DNA from: Nocardia cyriacigeorgica | Lineage (GTDB): Bacteria; Actinomycetota; Actinomycetes; Mycobacteriales; Mycobacteriaceae | Length of the DNA stretch: 47,805 bases | Reading direction: 5' to 3' | Assembly (NCBI RefSeq): GCF_010858045.1 | Contig: NZ_JAAGVC010000044.1 | Span: forward strand, 1 to 47,805 | Shown: piece by piece, positions 7,919-16,230 of the stretch | How positions within the stretch are numbered: the stretch's first letter is position 1 | Layout: each line of letters starts with the position of its first letter | Notes under the pieces: generated by a model | The model's input: only the letters and a program-made list of their open reading frames with translations | Told to the model about the DNA's origin: nothing | Databases searched by the model: none | Translations under genes and position numbers: made by a program

Positions 7919-9625
7919 GTGGCCACCACTTTCGACGACACCGCAATCGACAACGCGCTGGCCGAGCTGGCCGCGGGCGAGAAGGTGTGGGCGGGTACTC
8001 CGCTGCGCCGCCGCCGCGAACTCCTCGAACAGATCCACACCAGGACCGCGCGCTTCGCCGCCGACTGGGTCCGCGCCGCCTGCACCATCAAGCAGCTCGA
8101 CCCGCAGTCCCCGCTGCTCGGCGAGGAGTGGATGTCCGGCCCGCTGACCCTGCTGCAAGCCACCACCGCCCTCGCGGAAACACTGAGCGCACTCGAGGCC
8201 GGCCGCAGCCCGCTCGACGGCATCGACCTGCGCCCGGCCCCTGGTGGCCGGCTCGCGGTGCCCGTCCTGCCGTCCGGCACCTACGACAAGCTGCTGCTCA
8301 GCGGGTTCTCCGGGGAAGTGTGGCTGCGTCCCGGTGTCGACGCCGCGACCGCGCGCCGCAAGGCCGGGCTCGCCCAGCGGGAACCCGCCGCGACCGGCGG
8401 GGTCGGAGTGGTGCTCGGCGCGGGCAACATCATGTCGATCGCGCCGCTGGACACCCTGTACGAGCTGTACGCGAACAACCGGGTCGTCGCGCTGAAATTG
8501 AACCCGATCACCGATCCGCTGTTCACGGTGTTCGAGATGATCTTCGCCCCGCTCATCGAACTCGGTGTGCTGCGCATTCTCACCGGCGGTGCCGAAGCGG
8601 GCGGGTACCTGGTGCGGCATCCAGGGGTCGCACACGTGCACATGACCGGCAGCGCCATCACCCACGACGCGATCGTGTGGGGCACCGGACCGGACGCGAT
8701 CGAACGCCGCCACGATCGTCGTCCACTGCTGGACAAGCCGATCACCAGCGAACTCGGCGGTGTCTCGCCGACCGTCGTGGTGCCGGGGGAATGGTCCGAG
8801 GCCGATCTGCGCTATCAGGCCGCGCATGTGGCCACCCAGCGACTGCACAACGGCGGCTACAACTGTGTCGCCGCGCAGACGGTGGTGCTGAGCGCGGACT
8901 GGCCGCAGAAGCAGCAGTTTCTCGGCGCGCTGCGCGAGGCGATGACCCAGGCACCGCAGCGTCCGGCCTACTACCCGGGCAGCGACACACGGGTCGCGGA
9001 CGCACTGGCCGCCTACCCGGACGCCCGGCGGCTCGGGCCCGGCTCCGGGCGAGTGCTGGTGGAACAACTGCCCACCGCCGATACCGCACTGCTGCGCACC
9101 GAATACTTCGCGCCCGTGCTCGGCGTGGTCGAGCTACCCGGAGCGGGCGGTGAGTTCCTGCAACGGGCGGTGGACTTCGCCAACGACGAGCTCACCGGCA
9201 CGCTCGGGGCGAATCTCATCGCACATCCGGTGACGATCAAACGGCTCGGCCTCGCGTTCGAGCGGGCGGTCGAGCGGCTGCGCTACGGCACCGTCGCGAT
9301 CAACGCCTGGACCGGACTGGCCTTCCTCACCCCGCGCGCCTCGTGGGGCGCCTACCCCGGCCACACCCTCGACGACGTGCAGAGCGGCATCGGCATCGTG
9401 CACAACGCGCTGCTGCTCGACGACGTGGAACGAACCGTCGTGCGCGGCCCGTTCCGCCCGGCGCCACGCTCGGTGCTGCACCGGGAATGGGCGCTCTCCC
9501 CCAAGCCGCCCTGGTTCGTCGACAATGCCACCGCGGCCTCGACCGGGCGCAAGCTCACCGAGTTCTACGCGGGCAAGAACCCGGCGCGGCTGCCGGGATT
9601 GTTCGCGTCCGCCCTGCGGGGGTGA
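7919..9625 (+). CDS. Aldehyde dehydrogenase family protein
   Basis: 568 residues, longer than a standard aldehyde dehydrogenase (about 480-500). The family features are visible: a nucleotide-binding loop GVVLGAGNIMS, the general-base Glu in SELGG (about residue 279) and a Cys in GYNCVAAQ (about residue 316) at the catalytic thiol position. The usual GQxC is GYNC here, and a C-terminal extension follows. Activity is therefore plausible, with an unknown aldehyde or acyl substrate. The start is GTG at 7919 with no Shine-Dalgarno site; CATAGT sits 7 nt upstream, so the mRNA may be leaderless. It is divergent from serS. Confidence 0.82.
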   Translation: MATTFDDTAIDNALAELAAGEKVWAGTPLRRRRELLEQIHTRTARFAADWVRAACTIKQLDPQSPLLGEEWMSGPLTLLQATTALAETLSALEAGRSPLDGIDLRPAPGGRLAVPVLPSGTYDKLLLSGFSGEVWLRPGVDAATARRKAGLAQREPAATGGVGVVLGAGNIMSIAPLDTLYELYANNRVVALKLNPITDPLFTVFEMIFAPLIELGVLRILTGGAEAGGYLVRHPGVAHVHMTGSAITHDAIVWGTGPDAIERRHDRRPLLDKPITSELGGVSPTVVVPGEWSEADLRYQAAHVATQRLHNGGYNCVAAQTVVLSADWPQKQQFLGALREAMTQAPQRPAYYPGSDTRVADALAAYPDARRLGPGSGRVLVEQLPTADTALLRTEYFAPVLGVVELPGAGGEFLQRAVDFANDELTGTLGANLIAHPVTIKRLGLAFERAVERLRYGTVAINAWTGLAFLTPRASWGAYPGHTLDDVQSGIGIVHNALLLDDVERTVVRGPFRPAPRSVLHREWALSPKPPWFVDNATAASTGRKLTEFYAGKNPARLPGLFASALRG

Positions 9626-9643
9626 GCCGCGGGGGCCTGCGAG

Positions 9644-9850
9644 CGGAGGCCTGCGTGGTTACGCAAGCTTCCGCCTCCGGCCCCTGACGCGGACGTGCTG
9701 TATCCACTCGGCACGCCCGCGGGGGCCTGCGTGGTTACGCAAGCTTCCGCCTCCGGCCCCCGACGCGGACGTGCTGTATCCATTCGGCACGCCCGCGGGG
9801 GCCTGCGTGGTTACGCAAGCTTCCGCCTCCGGCCCCTGACGCGGACGTGC
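9644..9850. repeat. 76-bp tandem repeat, 2.7 copies, with hairpin core
   Basis: Copies begin at 9648, 9724 and 9800 (period exactly 76); the third stops at 9850. Each holds GGCCTGCGTGGTTACGCAAG, then a GCCTCCGG block and GACGCGGACGTGC. The copies differ at only a few bases. In the first copy CGGAGGC (9644-9650) can pair with GCCTCCG (9673-9679). The core TGCGTGGTTAC recurs at 22708 and, inverted, at 18089. Short frames run through both strands but look like repeat translation, not genes. Confidence 0.9.
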
Positions 9851-9864
9851 CATGATGGATCGCG

Positions 9865-11097
9865 ATGACCTCCGATGACGCGCACACGCCCCCGCCGGTG
9901 CCCGAGTCCGCTCGGGACGGTGATCCGTCGCGGCCCGCCGTCGGCCGCCCCGACCGCGGCTCGGCCGGCCGGAGCCCGCGCGGCGCGGCGTTCGGCCGGT
10001 CGAAACCGCGGCAGGGGCGCCGGTCGACGGCGGCGGCTCCGGCGCCCGATGCCGACGCCGATTCGGGAGGCAAGCTGCGGCTGTCGGCGCCGAAATTGCG
10101 CTGGGGGCTGCTCGCGGTCGCCGTCGGCGCGGTGACCGCGGCCATGGTGACGCTGTTCGTCACCGGTTTCGAGAACGATTCCGGCTTGGAAGCGCACAAC
10201 CCGGCCGTGGCCGCGCCCGCTGGCGCCGAGAAGACCTTCGGCACCGCCACCCGCGGCGATTGCCTCAGCTGGACCGCGCCGGATCGCTCCGACCTGGTCG
10301 AGGTCGACTGCGCGGACAAGCATCTGTTCGAGGTCACCGCCGATATCGACCTGAGCAAGTACCCGGGCAAGGAATTCGGCCCCGGTTCGCGTTTCCCCGA
10401 TTCGCTGCGATTCACCGAACTCAAAGAGGAGCACTGCGTCACCGCGGCGCAGCAGTACCTCGGCGGGAAGTTCGACCCGCGCGGGCGTTTCGTCGTCGGC
10501 CTGATGTATCCGAGCCCCGAAGGCTGGGCCAAGACCGGAGATCGCAAGCTGCGCTGCGGACTTCAGGCCGCGGGCCTGACCGGTGCGGCCTCGGCGCCGC
10601 TGCCGACCACCGGCAGCGTGCTCGACAACGACCAGTCCAAGGTGTTCGCCCCTGGCGTGTGCCTCGGCATCAACCAGAACCTGCCCACCGATCCGGTCGA
10701 TTGCACCCAGCCGCACGCGGTGGAGATCGTGGCGACCGTCGATCTCGGCGGCCGCTTCCAGGGTCCGCCGCCGCCGAAGGAAGAGCAGGACAAGTTCGTC
10801 GAAGGCGAATGCGCGCGGCTGTCCACCGAATACCTCGGCGGCCCGGACGTCCTGCGCAACAAGACGTTGACGCTGTTCTTCGACTACATCGACGCGCGCA
10901 GCTGGCTCGCCGGCAGCCGCAAACTCGACTGCATGGTCGGTAAGGGCGCCGACCGTGAAGGATTCGCGCCCATCACCGGATCGGCGAAGGGCGAGATCCT
11001 GATCAACGGCCAGGCCCCGGTGCCGCCGCCGAGCGACGGCCGCTACACCCCGCCGCCGCTGCCGGGCGCCGCACCGCTGCCGCCGCAGCCGCGCTAG
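9865..11097 (+). CDS. Septum formation family membrane protein (Rv3835-like)
   Basis: 410 residues. A charged, Pro/Arg-rich cytoplasmic N-terminus (1-75) is followed by one membrane segment (about 82-103, LLAVAVGAVTAAMVTLFV). Two extracytoplasmic repeats follow, each with spaced cysteines (GDCLSW, VDCADKH, HCVTA, RCGL; then GVCLGI, VDCTQPH, GECARL, LDCMVG). The CxxxxxDCxxxH pattern is that of the septum-formation (PF13845-type) domain. A Pro-rich tail ends the protein. It is the Rv3835 equivalent by position downstream of serS. An envelope or division role is inferred from the family only. The tandem repeat array ends 14 bp before the start. Confidence 0.85.
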   Translation: MTSDDAHTPPPVPESARDGDPSRPAVGRPDRGSAGRSPRGAAFGRSKPRQGRRSTAAAPAPDADADSGGKLRLSAPKLRWGLLAVAVGAVTAAMVTLFVTGFENDSGLEAHNPAVAAPAGAEKTFGTATRGDCLSWTAPDRSDLVEVDCADKHLFEVTADIDLSKYPGKEFGPGSRFPDSLRFTELKEEHCVTAAQQYLGGKFDPRGRFVVGLMYPSPEGWAKTGDRKLRCGLQAAGLTGAASAPLPTTGSVLDNDQSKVFAPGVCLGINQNLPTDPVDCTQPHAVEIVATVDLGGRFQGPPPPKEEQDKFVEGECARLSTEYLGGPDVLRNKTLTLFFDYIDARSWLAGSRKLDCMVGKGADREGFAPITGSAKGEILINGQAPVPPPSDGRYTPPPLPGAAPLPPQPR

Positions 11098-11114
11098 GCA
11101 GGGCGACGACGTAC

Positions 11115-11465
11115 ATGCCGGTCTCGATGTCCGAGGACCGCTTCGAGGAGCTGGTCGCCGACGCGCTCGATCTCATTCCGCCCGAACTCGCCCGGGCCAT
11201 CGACAATGTCGTAGTGCTGATCGAGGCACGCAATCCGGAGGATCCACATCTGCTCGGGCTCTATCACGGAATCGCGTTGACCGAGCGCGACAGTCATTAC
11301 GGCGGCGCACTCCCGGACACCGTCACCATCTATCGAGACGCCCTGCTGGAGATATGCGGCGACGAAGAAGAGGTGGTCGAGGAGGTGGCGATCACCGTGA
11401 TCCATGAGATAGCACACTATTTCGGGATTGACGAAGAACGGCTCCATCAGCTGGGATGGGGCTAG
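11115..11465 (+). CDS. Small zincin-like metallopeptidase family protein (Rv3836-like)
   Basis: 116 residues. The conserved C-terminal zinc-site signature is HEIAHYFGID followed by ERLHQLGW, that is HExxHxxGxxxERL. This family has a minimal zincin fold; proteolysis is not shown for most members. It starts at ATG 11115, 17 bp after the septum-formation gene, and is probably cotranscribed with it. A second in-frame ATG (MSEDRFEEL) lies 4 codons in and is closer to the usual family N-terminus. The neighbour relationship matches Rv3835-Rv3836. Confidence 0.88.
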   Translation: MPVSMSEDRFEELVADALDLIPPELARAIDNVVVLIEARNPEDPHLLGLYHGIALTERDSHYGGALPDTVTIYRDALLEICGDEEEVVEEVAITVIHEIAHYFGIDEERLHQLGWG

Positions 11466-11483
11466 TCTTAGCCCGAGCTGTAT

Positions 11484-11507
11484 GCGAACCTGTGGATGGG
11501 GGTTCGC
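11484..11507 (+). terminator. Hairpin after the metallopeptidase gene
   Basis: GCGAACC (11484-11490) and GGTTCGC (11501-11507) form a perfect 7-bp stem with a 10-nt loop, 18 bp after the stop. It separates the metallopeptidase transcript from the PE-PPE-EspG cassette. Confidence 0.45.
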
Positions 11508-11637
11508 GTCCGGCCGGCAAGACCGGAAGGAAACTCTGGATTCGATGGAACCGATCGTGGTGACGTCGCGTCCAATGTACTCGTAGGGGGAATTCTCGTG
11601 GTTCCGCCGAACAGCTACCACTAGAAGGAGTCGAGAC

Positions 11638-11970
11638 ATGATTGGCAACGTGCACGTCACACCCGAACTCATCCTCGCCGCAGCTGTCGAACTGGATCTG
11701 CTCGCCGACCGTCTGGCCGGGGTGGCCGCGGTGACCGGACCGGCAACGCATGTCCTCCCCTCGGGCGCCGACGAGGTGTCGCTGTTGGCCGCGAACCACT
11801 TCAATCACGCGGCCATCACCCATGATCGGGCCGTCGCGCAGGGGATTCTCGAACTGCATCACGCCGCCGCGATCCTGCGCACTCAGCTCGCGCAGTACAT
11901 GGCCGAAGACGCCATGTCCGCCGGAATCGTCACGCTGACCGGCGCACCGTTCAACTCGATCGTCGCCTAG
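11638..11970 (+). CDS. PE family protein (type VII secretion substrate)
   Basis: 110 residues, essentially a single PE domain: HVTPELILAAAVELDLLADR, then the conserved SGADEVSLLAANHF, then a second helix. PE proteins form a helical hairpin paired with a PPE partner. QYMAED near residue 85 fits the YxxxD/E type VII export signal. A strong Shine-Dalgarno site, AGAAGGAG, precedes the ATG by 7 nt. The PPE gene starts 47 bp downstream. There is no long C-terminal extension of the PGRS kind. The 172 bp upstream probably holds the cassette promoter. Confidence 0.88.
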   Translation: MIGNVHVTPELILAAAVELDLLADRLAGVAAVTGPATHVLPSGADEVSLLAANHFNHAAITHDRAVAQGILELHHAAAILRTQLAQYMAEDAMSAGIVTLTGAPFNSIVA

Positions 11971-12017
11971 CCGACCGCCGATCCGGCTCCGAGCTTCACA
12001 CAAGGGGAGAAACAAGC

Positions 12018-13181
12018 ATGACCGCAGGAATCACCGGGGTGTTCTGGCTGCCCCGCATGGCCGAATTCAACTCCGTCACGCTGAACGCGGGCGCGCACGC
12101 CGTCCCGATCTCGGCCGCCGCCACCGCATGGGGGACGCTGACGGGCGCCTGGGTCGACGCCACCGCCACCGTCACCCGGGTGATGGCCGAACTGGGCCTC
12201 GGCCTGCAGAGCGTCAACGGCATCGGCGCACTGGCCCGGCTCGGCGGGTTCACCGCATGGGCGGGCCAGCAGGGCGTGATGGCCGCGACGATGGGAAGCA
12301 AGGCCGCCGCCAACGCCACCGCCTACACCGTCGCCTCGCTGGCGATGCCGAGCCTGCCGGAGATCGTCGCGGTCAATACCGCGGTCGTCGCCTCTGCCAA
12401 CCCGGCCGGTGCGCTCTCGGGCGCGTTCGAGGCGGCCGAAGTCGCCAAGCACGCCATGGACATTCGCGCCGCGCTGGTGATGGAGACCTACGAGGCCGCC
12501 ACCACCGCCACCGTGATCACGCCCGGTGAGTTCATCAACCCGCCGCCGATCGCCAACGGCGCCGGCTCCGCCGAAGCCGCCTCCAACGCCGATCAGGCCT
12601 TCCAGAGCGGCAATGGCGACCCGGTGCAGACCGCGCTCGCCGCCGCGGGCGCGGTGGTGAACAACCCGGCCATCAGCAGCGCGGTCACCCAGGTCGCGAA
12701 CGTGGCCGGTTCGGTCGCCACCAGCGGTGTGAGCACCGTCGGCAATCTCGGCGCCAACGCGATCGCCGCCGCCACCAGCTCGGGCGCGCCAGGGGTGGCG
12801 TCGATGGCTCCGGTCGGCATGGCCGCCGGTGGCGCCGCGGCCGCGGCCGGTGCCTCCACCCGCGCCGCCGGGATGGGCGCGTCGGTCGGCGCGGGCAGCG
12901 CGTTCAAGGTGCCCGAGGGCTGGGGCGCACCGCCGGTCAGCGGTGGTGCGGGTGCGGCCGCTCCGGTCACCGAGGTCGCCGTGGCGCGCACCGAGGGCGC
13001 GCCGATCCGTCCCGCCTCCACCGGGCCCGCCAGCCCGCTGCTCGGTCGCGGTGCGGCCAACAGCGAGGACGACGAGTCCGAGCACAACGGCGCGGATTAC
13101 CTGCGGGCGGATCACTTCTCCGACGGCCGCCTCGCCGCCGACGGCGTCATCGGTGCCGATCCCGCCGGGACGGCCAAGTGA
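12018..13181 (+). CDS. PPE family protein
   Basis: 387 residues. The PPE-like helical domain (1-170) has FWLPRMAEFNS where classical proteins have LPPEVNS, a conserved AATAWGTL, and ends with METYEAATTATV. The PPE triplet itself is thus not kept. The rest is a low-complexity Ala/Gly/Val/Thr region with a short hydrophilic tail rich in Asp and Glu. It is predicted to pair with the adjacent PE protein and to be bound by the EspG chaperone encoded next. A Shine-Dalgarno site GGGGAGAAA lies 5-6 nt upstream. Its stop overlaps the EspG start (GTGA). Confidence 0.87.
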   Translation: MTAGITGVFWLPRMAEFNSVTLNAGAHAVPISAAATAWGTLTGAWVDATATVTRVMAELGLGLQSVNGIGALARLGGFTAWAGQQGVMAATMGSKAAANATAYTVASLAMPSLPEIVAVNTAVVASANPAGALSGAFEAAEVAKHAMDIRAALVMETYEAATTATVITPGEFINPPPIANGAGSAEAASNADQAFQSGNGDPVQTALAAAGAVVNNPAISSAVTQVANVAGSVATSGVSTVGNLGANAIAAATSSGAPGVASMAPVGMAAGGAAAAAGASTRAAGMGASVGAGSAFKVPEGWGAPPVSGGAGAAAPVTEVAVARTEGAPIRPASTGPASPLLGRGAANSEDDESEHNGADYLRADHFSDGRLAADGVIGADPAGTAK

Positions 13182-14008
13182 CGGTACTCGGTGCCGGTCG
13201 CGGTCCGGCGACGCTCGGCGCGGTCACGCTCTCGCTCGACGAAATGCAGTTCCTGCTGGAACATTTGCAGATCGACGAGGTCCCGGTCGTGTTGAACGCG
13301 ATCGGGCGCTACGACAACGAGACCGCGCACGATGCGGCGATGGCCGCGGCCGCCCAGTCGCTCGCCGAACGGGATCTGCTCGACGGTGAAGTGGTTCAAC
13401 CGGATCTCGCCGACCGGCTGCGCGCGCTCAACCGCCCGCACTGGGCCATCGCGTTGCGGCTGGTCGTCTCCGGTCAGGTGAGCCGGATGTGTCTGGCCAA
13501 GGGCGACGATCTGGTGACGGTCGCCCTGCGCGGACCCGAGTCGTATGTGATCGACGAGGCCGACGAAGATCTACCCGGTCCGGTGCTCGCCGCGCTCGGG
13601 CCCGCCGAGGCGCTCGAACTCACCGGAATGAACGCCCCGACAGAGCAATTGGAGCCGATCTTCAACGACCTCGGCGACGCGACGGCCACCGCCAACCGCC
13701 TCGGCAAGGTCGGCAACCCACCACGGGACGCGCAGACCCTCGCCTCGGCCCTGGTGCATCTGGATTCGCATGCCGAGATCGTCGGCGTCGTCTACGGCGA
13801 CGGCACCCGCGAGATCGCCGACAACCATATCGCCGTATTCAACACGCGCGCGGGCCGTTTCATCGCGACGGCGAGCGTCTCCGATGACGGCGTGAAGTGG
13901 ACCTCGTTCAGCAGCGGCACCAACGCCCGACTGCGGATAGCGCTGCAAGATCTGATCAACTCGCTGCCGGAACGCGAAGAGTTCCCGGACAGTCCAGCGG
14001 TGGTGTGA
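13178..14008 (+). CDS. ESX secretion-associated protein EspG family
   Basis: 276 residues with the EspG pattern: LSLDEMQFLLEHLQIDEVPVV near the N-terminus, a central beta-sheet segment (AIALRLVVSGQVSRMCLAKG) and a C-terminal RLRIALQDLINSLP helix. EspG proteins are cytoplasmic chaperones that bind the PPE tip of PE-PPE pairs and take them to the ESX machine. The GTG start overlaps the PPE stop by 4 nt, so translation is coupled. No ESX core gene (eccA-E, mycP, esxA/B) is in the window, so the secretion machine must be encoded elsewhere. Confidence 0.88.
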   Translation: MTVLGAGRGPATLGAVTLSLDEMQFLLEHLQIDEVPVVLNAIGRYDNETAHDAAMAAAAQSLAERDLLDGEVVQPDLADRLRALNRPHWAIALRLVVSGQVSRMCLAKGDDLVTVALRGPESYVIDEADEDLPGPVLAALGPAEALELTGMNAPTEQLEPIFNDLGDATATANRLGKVGNPPRDAQTLASALVHLDSHAEIVGVVYGDGTREIADNHIAVFNTRAGRFIATASVSDDGVKWTSFSSGTNARLRIALQDLINSLPEREEFPDSPAVV

Positions 14009-14038
14009 TCCGACCACGGTCCTGAATCATCGAGCGTC

Positions 14039-14066
14039 GCGCCCGGTCACCAGCGTGGCCGGGCGC
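14039..14066. terminator. Bidirectional hairpin between espG-like and phosphatase genes
   Basis: GCGCCCGG (14039-14046) and CCGGGCGC (14059-14066), with a 12-nt loop, sit between two convergent stops (14008 and 14070). Confidence 0.6.
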
Positions 14067-14069
14067 AGC

Positions 14070-14729
14070 TCACCCCATCGGGTCGTCGGACCCCAATGCC
14101 GGCACGCGCCCGAACGGCGGGGTGAACCGGCCCCAGCGCACGCATTCCCAGCTGCCGTCGGGACGCGGCGCCAACTCGATGGTCTCGGTGTTGTCGAGAT
14201 GGTTGTCGATGGTGAACGGCGGCGCCACGCCGGTCAGCGTCCGCGCGACGAGGCGCATGGCGGCGCCGTGGTTCACCAGCAGCACATCGCCGGCGTCGTC
14301 GAGTAGGTATCCGTCACGCAATTCGGTGATCGCGGGCAGGAAACGGTCGAGCACGTCCTGACCCGATTCGCCACCGGGCAGCCGCTGCGTCAACTCGCCC
14401 TCGTGCCAGGACCGGTACACCCGGAGGAACAGCTCGTGCGCCTGCTGGCTGCTCTCCCCCTCCAGATCGCCGACCTGCACCTCGTGCACGCCGTCGAGCA
14501 CTCCGGCCGAGATGCCGCTCGCGGCTTCGATGTAGCCGGCGGTCTGCCTGGCCCGCAAGGCCTGCGAGGACAGCAGCAGCCGAGGCGGCACCGTCAGCCG
14601 CGATGCGAAGGTCTTCGCCTGCGCCGCACCGCGTTCGGTGAGTGGCAGCCCGGGCAGACTGGTATCGAGCATCCGTGCGACATTGCCTTCGGTCTCACCG
14701 TGCCGCACCAGAATCAGTTTGCCTGTCAC
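14070..14729 (-). CDS. Histidine phosphatase family protein (Rv3837c-like)
   Basis: 219 residues. The N-terminal LVRHGETEGN carries the phosphohistidine of the RHG family. The second His is in LLVNHGAAM, and the conserved Glu lies in the VGDLEGE region. Similar genes are annotated as phosphoglycerate mutase-like, but the true substrate is unknown. The GTG start at 14729 overlaps the pheA stop in a GTGA quartet, so I chose it over an upstream ATG at 14765 that lies inside pheA. This coupling is the Rv3838c-Rv3837c arrangement. Confidence 0.9.
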   Translation of the reverse strand: MTGKLILVRHGETEGNVARMLDTSLPGLPLTERGAAQAKTFASRLTVPPRLLLSSQALRARQTAGYIEAASGISAGVLDGVHEVQVGDLEGESSQQAHELFLRVYRSWHEGELTQRLPGGESGQDVLDRFLPAITELRDGYLLDDAGDVLLVNHGAAMRLVARTLTGVAPPFTIDNHLDNTETIELAPRPDGSWECVRWGRFTPPFGRVPALGSDDPMG

Positions 14730-15640
14730 AGGTCGGCAACCCCCTTTCGTAATCGGGTCAGCCACTGCGCGGCTTCCTCATCCGACGGCGGCGGCGTCCC
14801 GGTGGCCGAGGTGGCGGGCCAGGAGCCGAGGAAACGGATACGCGCCGTGCGGTGCAGCGCCTTGAGCGCTTCGGCGACCGCGGCGTCGTCGATATGGCCG
14901 ACGCAATCCAGATAGAACCGGTACGTGCCCATCCCGGTGCGGGTGGGCCGTGATTCGATTCGGGTCAAATCGATACCGCGAGTGGAGAATTCACCGAAGG
15001 CGCGCATCAGCGCGCCCGGTTCGTTCGGCAGTTCGAGCACGATCGACGTGCGGTCGGCGCCGGTGGCCTGCGGTGCCACCCGCGGCTTGGTGACGAGCAC
15101 GAACCGGGTGATCGCGTCCTCGTGATCGGCGACGCCCTCGGCCAGCGGCACCAGGCCGAGGCGTTGCCCGGCCAGAGTGGTGGACACCGCGGCATCGGCG
15201 CGCCCGGCCAGCACATCCTCGGCGGCAGCGGCGTTCGAGGCCGACACATAACCGGTGGCTCCGGGCAGATGACGTTCCAGCCACAGCCGCACCTGCGCCG
15301 CGGCCACCGGGTACGCGGCCACCGACGTCACGTCGTCGAGCCGGGTGCCCGGGCGGGCCAGGATCGCGAAGCTCACCTCGAGTTCGGTCTCGGCGATGAT
15401 CTGCAGCCGCGGGCCGACGGCCAGCGAATCCAGGGTGGCCGGAATCGAGCCCTCCACCGAACTCTCGATCGGCACCACGGCGCCGTCGACGTCACCCGAG
15501 CGGATCAAATCGAGGGCGGCGCCCTGACTGGGCGCGGCGATCCGCTCGACCGGCCCGTCGAAGGCCCCCGAGGTTTCGAGTTCGGCGAGGGCCATCTCGG
15601 TGAAGGTTCCGGAGGGCCCGAAATACGCTATTCGCGGCAC
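14726..15640 (-). CDS. pheA: Prephenate dehydratase
   Basis: 304 residues. It converts prephenate to phenylpyruvate in phenylalanine synthesis. The periplasmic-binding-like catalytic domain (1-190) begins IAYFGPSGTFTEMAL, has VPIESSVEGSI and ends with the catalytic TRF in AITRFVLV. A C-terminal ACT domain (about 200-280) holds NEPGAL and the phenylalanine-binding ESRP motif (TRIESRPTR). There is no chorismate mutase domain, as usual for actinobacterial PheA. It is the first gene of a two-gene minus-strand unit with the histidine phosphatase. Confidence 0.96.
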   Translation of the reverse strand: MPRIAYFGPSGTFTEMALAELETSGAFDGPVERIAAPSQGAALDLIRSGDVDGAVVPIESSVEGSIPATLDSLAVGPRLQIIAETELEVSFAILARPGTRLDDVTSVAAYPVAAAQVRLWLERHLPGATGYVSASNAAAAEDVLAGRADAAVSTTLAGQRLGLVPLAEGVADHEDAITRFVLVTKPRVAPQATGADRTSIVLELPNEPGALMRAFGEFSTRGIDLTRIESRPTRTGMGTYRFYLDCVGHIDDAAVAEALKALHRTARIRFLGSWPATSATGTPPPSDEEAAQWLTRLRKGVADL

Positions 15641-15708
15641 GCCTACGAGATTACTTGCGCGAGCCCACGCGCTCGGCCGACTTCCCGAGGCCGGGAACGG
15701 CTGGGCTA

Positions 15709-16116
15709 TCAGTCGGCGACCGGAGCCAGCAGCTCGGTGAGCGCCTGAGCCAGTTCCCGCGGATGCCGCGTCTCGATGGCCAGCAGTACCCCGCGCACGG
15801 CCTCGACCGCCTGTGGCTTCAGGCCGGTGAGGAAGCCGACATCGGGAGTGGTCAGGGCGGTGCGGATGTCCTCACCGCACAGCGCGGCGGCGGTGCCGGC
15901 GACGAGGGCGAGCGCGCGCTGCGGATCGTCGGTCCGTGCGACCAGACCGGTGTCGGAGTGGGCGGCTTCGGCGAGGATGTCGGCGATCTCGGCAACGTCG
16001 AGATCCGCTGCGATGATCCGGCCCGGCGGCGCCGTGGCGGGCGGGACGACAAGGCCGTCGGCCAGATGTCGCCGCGCGGGTGCCGTCAATGCGACCAGAA
16101 CCGGCTCGCTGCTCAT
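15709..16116 (-). CDS. Conserved hypothetical protein
   Basis: 135 residues from the ATG at 16116 (MSSEPVLVALTAP); an ATG at 16125 would add three residues. It is an acidic, alanine-rich, mostly helical soluble protein without a signal peptide or recognisable motif; two helices end TRHPRELAQALTELLAP. I do not recognise a family. It diverges from the DUF2470 gene, and its start is about 50 bp from the strong IdeR box, which could therefore also control it. In the mycobacterial order I recall, no gene sits at this place, so this may be a lineage-specific insertion. Confidence 0.65.
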   Translation of the reverse strand: MSSEPVLVALTAPARRHLADGLVVPPATAPPGRIIAADLDVAEIADILAEAAHSDTGLVARTDDPQRALALVAGTAAALCGEDIRTALTTPDVGFLTGLKPQAVEAVRGVLLAIETRHPRELAQALTELLAPVAD

Positions 16117-16166
16117 GGACTTCAACTTACCCAGCGGCCAGATGTTGCGCGCATCCCCACCTTCGC

Positions 16167-16185
16167 TTAGGTTAGGTTAACCTAA
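16167..16185. promoter_or_regulatory. IdeR/DtxR iron box (near-perfect)
   Basis: TTAGGTTAGGTTAACCTAA matches the IdeR consensus (TTAGGTTAGGCTAACCTAA) at 18 of 19 positions. It lies 45 bp upstream of the DUF2470 ATG and about 50 bp upstream of the divergent hypothetical gene. The hexamer TAACCT inside it could be a -10 element, so Fe-loaded IdeR would block transcription. In M. tuberculosis the equivalent gene Rv3839 is, as I recall, IdeR-repressed. Confidence 0.92.
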
Positions 16186-16230
16186 TTGCGCATCTGTGAA
16201 GTGGGGCACGTTCACCCAGTGGAGGTTTCT

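Noticed and set aside
9659..9853. Short minus-strand frames (GGGSLRNHAG repeats) in the tandem repeat
   Set aside because: They only translate the 76-bp repeat; no independent start signals or similarity.
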